DNA from: Elusimicrobia bacterium HGW-Elusimicrobia-2
Lineage (GTDB): Bacteria; CG03
Assembly (NCBI GenBank): GCA_002841685.1
Contig: PHAM01000069.1
Coordinates: 1 to 8,851, forward strand
Direction: 5' to 3'
Length of the DNA stretch: 8,851 bases
Shown: positions 1 to 5,884 of the stretch, piece by piece
Layout of the letters: each line of letters opens with the position of its first letter
Numbering within the stretch: position 1 is the first letter of the stretch
Notes under the pieces: generated by a model
Told to the model about the DNA's origin: nothing
The model's input: the letters and a program-made list of their open reading frames with translations, nothing else
Databases searched by the model: none
Made by a program: the position numbers and the translations under genes

Positions 1-1528
1 CTTTGAGGCCCGCTTCCCTGAGCATCGCCGTCAGGAGAACCGCCTGGCCTTTGCAGTCGCCATTTTTGTTGAGGAAGATCTCCTCCGCCTTGTGCGGCCT
101 GAAACCGGCTTCGCCGTATTCCACGGCCACATAGCGTATCTGCGACGCCACCCAGTGATATATGTTAGCGGCATTGGACCTGTCGGATGACATATCCATC
201 AGCTGGGCCGTTTTCTTCCTTATCTCGGGCGTGATGTCCATCCTGTCGGAAAGCATCTCCTTCCACCACAGGTATATCTGATCCCAGCTCTGAAAAGTGG
301 AAAACCTGAAACCGTCGCTTATCTCGTTCCACGGCGGCATGCTGTCCTCGGGTATTATATCCGGCACAAAGGGAAATTTCCAGATGTACAGCCTGTCCGT
401 TTTCGTCTTCTTCACGCGCGGGTCCAGTCTGTATTTCTTTTTGAGGTAAGAGTTTTTGAAAGACCTTATGTCGGGCGTGAATGAAAGAGGTATCTTCACG
501 CTCAATTCCTGATTGACATAGGGCTCAAAACCCTGTATGCCGTAGCGGAATATGACATTGCCCGACGGCAGTTTGTTTGACTTGTGCCGGACCCTGTAAA
601 CGATAACGGCGCCGGGCGTCACAGCCGGCATGGATATGATCTTCAGCCTCGCGTTTGAATAGAGCGGGAAATTCATGTACTTGGACACATCCCTCATCTG
701 CTGCGGCGACACATCCCGCGTCAGTCCCGAGGGCAGCACCGTGTAGGCATCCAGTATCTCAATGTCCTCATAGGTGGAATCGTATGTCAGCGCCACCTCC
801 GCGAACTGCTTCTTACCCCTGTCATTGAATATCTTTATGACCCTGAGCGACTCCGACAGCGACGAGGAATCGGCAAATATCTCATAGTTATCCCTGTCCA
901 TCAGCACAGCGGCCGCCGCTTCCGGATGATCTTCCTGCGATGGCGCCTTACTTATCAGTTCCGCTATTTCAGGGTCTATATCCTCTATGCGGCGGGGAAG
1001 ATTTTTGACGAGCTCGTTATATCTTCCGGCGGCTTTATCGGCGAATTCGCCGGCCTTTATTTTCCCATAAGCCGTTAAGGCCTCCTCAAAAAGATTCTTT
1101 CCCTCAAGGGTCCTCGCCCTGTAAAAGAGAAGCTCGCCGTCACCGGCCTTGTCGGCTTCTCCCTCTATCATGTCAAAATGATAAAGAGCCGATGTGGGAG
1201 AGCCCGTGTAATAATAGGAAAGCGCAAAAAACCTGTTTGCGGAATAGTCCGTGGCGCTCACCTTTTTAAGCGTCTCTATACAGCCGTCATAATCCCCGTT
1301 ATCAAAGAGGAATCCCGCTTTGAATTTCAGTATTTCGTCAGATGAAGCCGGCTTCCCGCCACGGTCCGCTTCCAGTTCCGAGCGCTCTATTCCCTGAAGG
1401 AGCAAGGCCTTCTCCGCGTTTATCTGATCGCGCTGAGCCTCCAGCCCGGCTATGTCAGCAAAAAGAATAGAGCGCGAAAATACAAGCGCGCTAAGTAAAA
1501 TCGGATATTTTCTCAAGTAGTTTATCAA
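1..1528 (-). CDS. Exported DUF3857 / transglutaminase-like protein, C-terminus cut by window edge
   Basis: An uninterrupted frame of about 509 codons runs off the left edge. From the TTG at 1528 it begins MINYLRKYPILLSALVFS and reaches ILFA-D near residue 24, which looks like a signal peptide although an Arg breaks the hydrophobic core. Residues about 50-180 are helical and TPR-like (FDNGDYDGCIETLKK, LFEEALTAYGKI). Residues about 220-330 fit DUF3857 (ESLRVIKIFNDRGKK through GAVIVYRVRHKS). The end of the visible part is a transglutaminase-type core with the catalytic-Cys motif NGDCKGQAVLLTAML, Cys492; the His and Asp of the triad would lie beyond the window. Members of this family are periplasmic or surface proteins of unclear substrate. 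The start overlaps proS by 38 nt and is preceded by GGAGG, so it is probably co-transcribed with proS. Domain calls are from motif recognition, not a search. Confidence 0.85.
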   Translation of the reverse strand, partial: MINYLRKYPILLSALVFSRSILFADIAGLEAQRDQINAEKALLLQGIERSELEADRGGKPASSDEILKFKAGFLFDNGDYDGCIETLKKVSATDYSANRFFALSYYYTGSPTSALYHFDMIEGEADKAGDGELLFYRARTLEGKNLFEEALTAYGKIKAGEFADKAAGRYNELVKNLPRRIEDIDPEIAELISKAPSQEDHPEAAAAVLMDRDNYEIFADSSSLSESLRVIKIFNDRGKKQFAEVALTYDSTYEDIEILDAYTVLPSGLTRDVSPQQMRDVSKYMNFPLYSNARLKIISMPAVTPGAVIVYRVRHKSNKLPSGNVIFRYGIQGFEPYVNQELSVKIPLSFTPDIRSFKNSYLKKKYRLDPRVKKTKTDRLYIWKFPFVPDIIPEDSMPPWNEISDGFRFSTFQSWDQIYLWWKEMLSDRMDITPEIRKKTAQLMDMSSDRSNAANIYHWVASQIRYVAVEYGEAGFRPHKAEEIFLNKNGDCKGQAVLLTAMLREAGLK

Positions 1529-3164
1529 GTTTAACGGCCTCCGTCTTTCCGTCCGCGCGGCTCTGTATCTCGCATTCGCCGGTCTTCATTCCCCGCGGCC
1601 CCAGCACTATCCTGACGGGAATGCCTATGAGGTCGGCGTCCTTGAACTTTATTCCGGCCGACACATCCCTGTCGTCAAACAGCACCTCGTATTTTTCCGC
1701 CAGCGCCTTATATATCTCTTCCGCCTTTTCCATGGCGGGTCCGGTTGACGAGGCCGCTATTATCTCTATCTGATAGGGAGCCATCCCCCTGGGCCATATT
1801 ATGCCCTTGTCGTCGTGATTCTGCGATATCAGCGCCGCCACTATCCTGGAGACGCCTATTCCGTAACAGCCCATCACTATAGGAAGGTCTTTGCCCGCCT
1901 TATCCGTGAAGGACGCCTTGAGCTTTTCAGAATATTTCGTTCCGAGATAGAAGGTGTGCCCTATCTCTATGCCCCGGGCGACAACCAGCGGCTTTCCGCA
2001 CTCGGGACAGGGGTCGCCGGCCTTCACCGTTCTTATGTTCATGAACTCCGCCTGAAAGTCCCGCGGGCAGTTGATATTTTTGATATGAGCGTCTTTTTTG
2101 TTGGCTCCGCTAACCATGTTACAACCGTATTTAATAGTATTATCCGCGTAGGCCTTTATCTTCAGTCCCACGGGCCCGGAAAAGCCCAGAGGCCCTCCCG
2201 TTATCTCCTCTATCTCTTTCTCATCAGCGAGCCTCGCGTCGTCGCCTATTATGGACCTGAGCTTGGCCGGATCAGCGCTGTGGTCGCCCCGCACCAGCAC
2301 GCAGGCGAAACCATCAGCCGTCCTGTAAATTAGCGTTTTAATAAACTTCTCCGCCGGCAGTTTGAGAAAGGCCGACACCTCTTCAACCGTCCGCACGCCG
2401 GGCGTTGAGACTTCCTCGAGCGGCAGTGGCTCTTCTTTGACGGAACTTATTTTTGAATACGCCAGCTCCTGATTCGCACCCCAGCCGCAGCCGCAATAGA
2501 CGAGCTCTTCCTCGCCCTCATCCGATGGGGCCATGAACTCGTGCGACTTCGTGCCGCCTATCAGCCCCGTCTTGGCGATGACAGGCACCGCCTCGAGCGA
2601 CAGCGCCGCGCATATCTTCTTATAGAGCGCGAACATCCTGTCATAAGACAAGCCCGCACCCTGCTCGTCGGCATCAAAACTGTAGGCGTCCTTCATTATG
2701 AACTCTCTCGCCCTCATCACGCCGAATCTCGGCCTTATCTCGTCCCTGTATTTCGTCTGTATCTGATAAAATGTTTTGGGAAGGTCCTTGTATGATTTTA
2801 TGTAATTTCCGGCCAGCTCCGTGATGGCTTCCTCGTGCGTGGGAGCGAGGCAGAATTCCCTGCCCTGCCTGTCTTTGAGGCGCATCAGCTCCGCGCCGTA
2901 TTCACCCCAGCGCCCCGTCTGCTCCCATAAACTTTTGGGAAGAAGCGCCGGAAGCAGCACTTCAAGACAGCCTTCAACGTCGTGCAGGTCTCTTATTACC
3001 TTCTCCACCCTGTTGAGCGCTTTTTTCCCCAGCGGCAGCCACTCGTATATCCCCGAGGCGAGTTTGCGTATCATGCCCGAGCGCAGCATCAGGATGTGCG
3101 ACGGCGTGACAGCGTCTGACGGCACTTCCTTCATTGTCGGTATAAGCGTTTTTGTATATCTCAT
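1491..3164 (-). CDS. proS: Prolyl-tRNA synthetase, bacterial type (ProS)
   Basis: Cytoplasmic enzyme that charges tRNA-Pro with proline using ATP. The 557-residue length fits the bacterial-type enzyme (E. coli about 572). Visible landmarks in order: N-terminal class II core with LASGIYEWLPLG (residues 35-46); the Pro-binding loop PTHEE (108-112); motif 2, KYRDEIRPRFGVMRAREF (138-155) followed by MKDAYSF; an inserted editing (INS/YbaK-like) domain about 225-385 carrying the Lys of KFIKTL (about 276) that corresponds to the editing Lys of the family; motif 3, MGCYGIGVSRIVAAL (431-445); and a C-terminal anticodon-binding domain about 460-557. Nothing is missing. There is no Shine-Dalgarno upstream of the ATG; a TATAAT hexamer ends 9 nt before it. 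The downstream transglutaminase gene overlaps the last 38 nt. Confidence 0.97.
   Translation of the reverse strand: MRYTKTLIPTMKEVPSDAVTPSHILMLRSGMIRKLASGIYEWLPLGKKALNRVEKVIRDLHDVEGCLEVLLPALLPKSLWEQTGRWGEYGAELMRLKDRQGREFCLAPTHEEAITELAGNYIKSYKDLPKTFYQIQTKYRDEIRPRFGVMRAREFIMKDAYSFDADEQGAGLSYDRMFALYKKICAALSLEAVPVIAKTGLIGGTKSHEFMAPSDEGEEELVYCGCGWGANQELAYSKISSVKEEPLPLEEVSTPGVRTVEEVSAFLKLPAEKFIKTLIYRTADGFACVLVRGDHSADPAKLRSIIGDDARLADEKEIEEITGGPLGFSGPVGLKIKAYADNTIKYGCNMVSGANKKDAHIKNINCPRDFQAEFMNIRTVKAGDPCPECGKPLVVARGIEIGHTFYLGTKYSEKLKASFTDKAGKDLPIVMGCYGIGVSRIVAALISQNHDDKGIIWPRGMAPYQIEIIAASSTGPAMEKAEEIYKALAEKYEVLFDDRDVSAGIKFKDADLIGIPVRIVLGPRGMKTGECEIQSRADGKTEAVKLDKLLEKISDFT
1538..1542 (-). promoter_or_regulatory. 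Ribosome binding site GGAGG fixing a TTG start inside proS
   Basis: GGAGG lies 9 nt before the TTG at 1528-1526. No ATG or GTG sits at a suitable distance. An in-frame TTG at 1516 is 21 nt from the GGAGG, too far, so 1528 is preferred. The site is inside the last codons of proS. Confidence 0.6.
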
Positions 3165-3173
3165 AACGCCGCT

Positions 3174-3179
3174 ATTATA
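3174..3179 (-). promoter_or_regulatory. Probable -10 box (TATAAT) of proS, implying a nearly leaderless mRNA
   Basis: A perfect TATAAT is followed by AGCGGCGTT and then the proS ATG. Normal spacing puts transcription start about 3 nt before the ATG, leaving no room for a ribosome binding site, and none is present. No good -35 is visible 16-18 nt upstream, where the strand is a T-run. Confidence 0.55.
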
Positions 3180-3216
3180 GAAAATAGTGACGCCAAAAAA
3201 AAGGGCAAAAAAATTA

Positions 3217-3288
3217 AAATGGTGCCAGGGGTTGACTTTCGATACTTATTGGAAAAAATGGAAAAAATGGGGACGTCCTTAATTTTTT
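3217..3288. repeat. 72-bp direct repeat, copy A (proS side of the AbiE-like cassette)
   Basis: Identical at all 72 positions to 5302-5373, offset 2085 bp. It starts AAATGGTGCCAGGGG, contains a tandem 9-mer (TGGAAAAAA twice) and TGGGGACGTCCTTAA, and ends in a T-run. It is non-coding. Identity stops sharply: copy A continues with TGAAAATGG, copy B with CTTATAAG. It resembles short dispersed intergenic repeats of the REP/MITE kind, but no transposase is in the window. Confidence 0.95.
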
Positions 3289-3291
3289 TGA

Positions 3292-3305
3292 AAATGGCGC
3301 CATTT
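3292..3305. repeat. 14-bp palindrome at the inner edge of repeat copy A
   Basis: AAATGGCGCCATTT is a perfect palindrome. Its right part, TGGCGCCATTT, is the reverse complement of the left start of the repeat (AAATGGTGCCA) at 10 of 11 positions. Positions 3217-3305 could therefore be one complete 89-bp element with imperfect terminal inverted repeats. Copy B lacks this end. It also lies just beyond the stop of the toxin gene, but it has no T-run in the right direction to act as an intrinsic terminator. Confidence 0.5.
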
Positions 3306-3317
3306 ATTTTCTCGCTT

Positions 3318-4160
3318 TTACAACTTTCCGGCAATTTTCTTCAATTGCCCGATGGGCATAACTATTTCCTTATCTGCGAATGTCCGCCCTAACCCGTATC
3401 GTTTCACAAGAATATCAGCGACATCTTTTGTCCCCATGGAAGCCTCGTTATCAAAGTATCTGTATATCGCTTCAAATCCGTCTTTGACATCTTTATTCCC
3501 CCTGTATTTCATCAATTCCTTTTCTACGGATTCCGGGCCGCTTTCAAAATTGACTATGGTATACCATATATCATAAGCGTCTTTTGCGTCTCTGTTCTCT
3601 TCATCCGAATATGCGAAAGCCTTTAATGTCAAAAAAGGTATTATATTCGGGATCTTTATCCGGACTGTCGCCGTGCCATGCATAAGTTTTCTTTCTATAA
3701 AATCCTCAAACACAAGGTACACTCCGCGAAATTTAACGGCATCCACGTCACGGGATATCTCCTTCAGTTTATCCGCCCTGGGCTCTAATTTATCATCAGT
3801 TATCAAATCTATGATTATAGGCTGGCCGCCGCCTTCATACTTTATAAAACTGTGATTGATCGCATCTATTCCGTCGGGAGTCTTTTGTTTTTCAAAGCCC
3901 ATAGACCGGAGTATCTTATAAAAGTTTTTGTATCTGCCTTTTTGTAAAACCGTTAATTTTACCGCAAGATCTATGTCAAGCGTTCCCAAATACTCTTTTA
4001 AGTACGGGAGTTTATTACCGACCAGCAGATCCGGCACAAGCCCGCCGACCAGATACAGATTTTTTGATATACTGCCGAACGCTTCATAGAGTACAGCCAG
4101 CATATTCATCAGCTTTCTCAGATGCGCGGGCGAGTAATCTTCAATCGCTTTCTTTCTCAT
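3318..4160 (-). CDS. AbiEii/AbiGii-like nucleotidyltransferase, putative type IV toxin
   Basis: A 280-residue protein of the DNA polymerase beta-type nucleotidyltransferase fold. The fold signature is LVGGLVPDLL (residues 37-46) followed by GTLDIDLAVK (59-68), giving the metal-binding pair Asp62/Asp64; the third acidic position is probably Asp118 in PIIIDLIT. A later KAFAY (about 180) and KDAYDIWY (193-200) match the C-terminal signature common to AbiEii-type toxins. Characterised relatives modify RNA (for example tRNA 3' ends) with nucleotides and stop growth. The start codon overlaps the stop of the upstream AbiEi-like gene by 4 nt (ATGA), with AAAGGA just before it, so the two are translationally coupled. 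All active-site residues I can recognise are present, so the toxin looks intact. The RNA target is unknown. Confidence 0.82.
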   Translation of the reverse strand: MRKKAIEDYSPAHLRKLMNMLAVLYEAFGSISKNLYLVGGLVPDLLVGNKLPYLKEYLGTLDIDLAVKLTVLQKGRYKNFYKILRSMGFEKQKTPDGIDAINHSFIKYEGGGQPIIIDLITDDKLEPRADKLKEISRDVDAVKFRGVYLVFEDFIERKLMHGTATVRIKIPNIIPFLTLKAFAYSDEENRDAKDAYDIWYTIVNFESGPESVEKELMKYRGNKDVKDGFEAIYRYFDNEASMGTKDVADILVKRYGLGRTFADKEIVMPIGQLKKIAGKL

Positions 4161-5209
4161 TTTGATCCTTTCCTGATGAGCGCAAGGATATGGCCGGCCT
4201 GCTTTTCTCCGCGCAGAGGATTCTTTTTGAGATCAGCGTAAAGCTGAAAATTATCCGCGGCTTTCAGGCCGTCCTTCTCCCGCGCATTTAACAACATATG
4301 ATCGTCCGGCGCCTCAATAACCGTCAGGTTAAATCCCGTATCCGCCGGGGAGGCGGATAAAGCTTTTGCGGGAAATTTTTCAAGCGAATCAACATACACC
4401 GTCACTATGTTAAACGAGGCGAACGGAGCCACCAATGACGCCCCCGCTTCCTGCGTAAAGGCATACTTCATCTTGCTGCCGGAAAGTTTGCCGGCTACAA
4501 CTTCCATCAGTTTTTGCGGATTTTGCGCCCAGAGATAATAATTCTTTTTTGCCTGACGGCGATTCGCTTCTGATTCAACCCAAGCGGAGAGCAGATCGTC
4601 AAAATTTGACAGCGCCAACTTTTTATCTTTTTTTATGACATATCCGGCTTCAGTCATTTTATTAATAACGCGTGAGATCAGCCCCTTGCTCAGGCCTGTC
4701 CTGCCGGCAATATCCCGCTGTATCCATTCCGCTTTCGGCTCAGCAAGAAACATTTTAGTGATACGGGCCGCCTTGGGCGAAAAAATAGACTGGCTGACCG
4801 CTGCCGCCCCTTTCAGACGCCCTGAACCCTGCGCGCTGACGAATATGCTTTCAACCGCTATTTTCGCGTTTCCGCTGAAATCAATATAGCCGATATTGTA
4901 TTTATCGCATATCTTTTTCCCCTGCCCGCTTATAACCGGGACAACCATGACCGGATAGTACGCGGGGTGCGACGAGATAAATTCCTTTAACGCAAGTATC
5001 CCGCTCCTGATATACTGGGGATAACCGGCCGGCTTTACCCCAATGCAGAAACGGTACTTTCGGCCTTTGAACTCGGCTGAGGCTAAAATATCAACGCCTG
5101 CCGGAGTGGTTTTCCCCCCGCGGGATATTTCCCAGCGGGAAAGAAAGGGAATACGCTTCTCCAGTTCTTTCCTTGCGTCCGCTATAAGTTTATTCTTATG
5201 TGTGTACAC
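4157..5209 (-). CDS. AbiEi-like winged-helix antitoxin/repressor with degenerate nuclease-like N-terminal domain
   Basis: A 350-residue protein encoded immediately before, and coupled to, the nucleotidyltransferase toxin. Residues about 30-115 look like a restriction-endonuclease fold: GVDIL (Asp40), then CIGVKP (55-60) where the family normally has an E-x-K, then YIDFSGNA (108-115). The acidic residue before VK is Gly here, so nuclease activity is unlikely. Residues about 145-200 are a winged helix-turn-helix (DIAGRTGLSKGLISRVINKM, then a wing with IKKDKKLAL). The remaining C-terminal half (about 205-350) would be the domain that counteracts the toxin. AbiEi proteins are known to bind inverted repeats in their own promoter, and such repeats are visible at 5231-5267. 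The start is GTG, chosen because AAAGGAGG lies 6 nt upstream. The family assignment is from motifs and pairing. Confidence 0.78.
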   Translation of the reverse strand: MYTHKNKLIADARKELEKRIPFLSRWEISRGGKTTPAGVDILASAEFKGRKYRFCIGVKPAGYPQYIRSGILALKEFISSHPAYYPVMVVPVISGQGKKICDKYNIGYIDFSGNAKIAVESIFVSAQGSGRLKGAAAVSQSIFSPKAARITKMFLAEPKAEWIQRDIAGRTGLSKGLISRVINKMTEAGYVIKKDKKLALSNFDDLLSAWVESEANRRQAKKNYYLWAQNPQKLMEVVAGKLSGSKMKYAFTQEAGASLVAPFASFNIVTVYVDSLEKFPAKALSASPADTGFNLTVIEAPDDHMLLNAREKDGLKAADNFQLYADLKKNPLRGEKQAGHILALIRKGSK

Positions 5210-5215
5210 AGCAGG

Positions 5216-5223
5216 CCTCCTTT
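5216..5223 (-). promoter_or_regulatory. Strong ribosome binding site of the AbiEi-like gene
   Basis: AAAGGAGG, six bases before the GTG at 5209-5207. It fixes the start at GTG. Confidence 0.8.
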
Positions 5224-5230
5224 ATAACAG

Positions 5231-5267
5231 GGTTTACCAATTTGTAAACCTTCTTATATAGTAAACC
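5231..5267. promoter_or_regulatory. Operator-like cluster: inverted repeat plus a third half-site
   Basis: On the plus strand: GGTTTAC (5231-5237), 6 nt, GTAAACC (5244-5250), 10 nt, GTAAACC (5261-5267). The first two form a perfect 7-bp-arm inverted repeat just downstream of the predicted transcription start. The third half-site overlaps the -10. A repressor bound here would block the promoter; the AbiEi-like protein is the obvious candidate. Confidence 0.65.
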
Positions 5268-5288
5268 ATACTTTCCCCTCTCTGTCAA
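5260..5288 (-). promoter_or_regulatory. Promoter of the AbiEi/AbiEii-like operon
   Basis: A perfect -35 TTGACA (5283-5288), a 17-nt spacer and TTTACT (5260-5265) as -10, within an AT-rich TTTACTATATAAG context. Transcription would begin near 5253, giving a leader of about 44 nt. The -35 starts about 14 nt inside the cassette from repeat copy B, so the promoter travels with the cassette. Confidence 0.65.
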
Positions 5289-5301
5289 GGAAGAAATGGA
5301 G

Positions 5302-5373
5302 AAATGGTGCCAGGGGTTGACTTTCGATACTTATTGGAAAAAATGGAAAAAATGGGGACGTCCTTAATTTTTT
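5302..5373. repeat. 72-bp direct repeat, copy B (GDYXXLXY side of the AbiE-like cassette)
   Basis: Identical to 3217-3288. It ends one base short of the stop codon of the GDYXXLXY gene (TAA at 5375-5377), so its outer end abuts that gene exactly. The palindromic end seen next to copy A is missing here. Confidence 0.95.
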
Positions 5374-5374
5374 C

Positions 5375-5884
5375 TTATAAGTGAACTACCCTGCCGTCTA
5401 TGAAAAGTTTGTTGATGATCCCGTTGCCGTGTTTGTCGACAATAACTTCCACCGCGACTTTACTGCGCCCGGCCATATTCTTCTCTATTTCCCTGCCTTT
5501 GCCTTCGGGAACAAAATAACTTTCAATGCCGTATTCAACAACGCCCCTGCGCCGGATCTTCCCTTTTATGACGACATCCCCTCTTTCTATTTCGTTTTTG
5601 GCTTTCATCGCGACAGCTTCCCAGTATTCCCCGACGGGTTCAAGTTTTACATACACTCTGTCGCCGCGGTTAAAATTTGATTTACCCGGAATGCTGCTCA
5701 AACTGCTGATCTTGTATCTTAAAATGACATAATCCCCCCGCAGAAAATCCCGCGGGTCAACCGGCACGGTTTCCAGCAGAACTTTTATTCCCGTCGCGAG
5801 GATGCGCTGTTTATATCCTATGAGCCCCAGCGCGAGAACCAGCCATAACCCCGCGATGCAAAAAGTGATATTTTTCCTGCTCAT
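5375..5884 (-). CDS. GDYXXLXY-domain membrane-anchored protein
   Basis: A 169-residue protein with one N-terminal membrane segment (about residues 6-24: ITFCIAGLWLVLALGLIGY). It is followed by an extracytoplasmic domain carrying the family signature PVDPRDFLRGDYVILRY, with GDYVILRY at residues 50-57. The rest is beta-rich and charged (RGDRVYVKLEP, RRGVVEYGIESYFVPEGKG). Function of the family is unknown. It commonly sits beside DUF2157/DUF4401 membrane proteins, and here the ATG overlaps the stop of the DUF2157 gene by 4 nt, which supports a joint role at the inner membrane. The stop codon touches repeat copy B, so any original downstream sequence has been replaced by the cassette or its repeat. 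Confidence 0.88.
   Translation of the reverse strand: MSRKNITFCIAGLWLVLALGLIGYKQRILATGIKVLLETVPVDPRDFLRGDYVILRYKISSLSSIPGKSNFNRGDRVYVKLEPVGEYWEAVAMKAKNEIERGDVVIKGKIRRRGVVEYGIESYFVPEGKGREIEKNMAGRSKVAVEVIVDKHGNGIINKLFIDGRVVHL

Noticed and set aside
1815-2333. Plus-strand open frames within proS and other genes
   Set aside because: They lie antisense to well-supported genes and their translations show no family signature.
3271-3280. GGACGTCC in the 72-bp repeat as a hairpin or terminator
   Set aside because: The self-complementary core is too short to leave a usable loop; the T-run after it on the minus strand is part of the repeat composition.
3292-3305. Intrinsic terminator for the AbiE-like operon
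   Set aside because: The palindrome allows only about a 5-bp stem and is followed by A-rich, not T-rich, sequence in the direction of transcription.
5201-5210. TGTGTACACA palindrome across the GTG start of the AbiEi-like gene
   Set aside because: Ten bases, not repeated elsewhere in the promoter, and unlike the GGTTTAC half-sites; probably chance.
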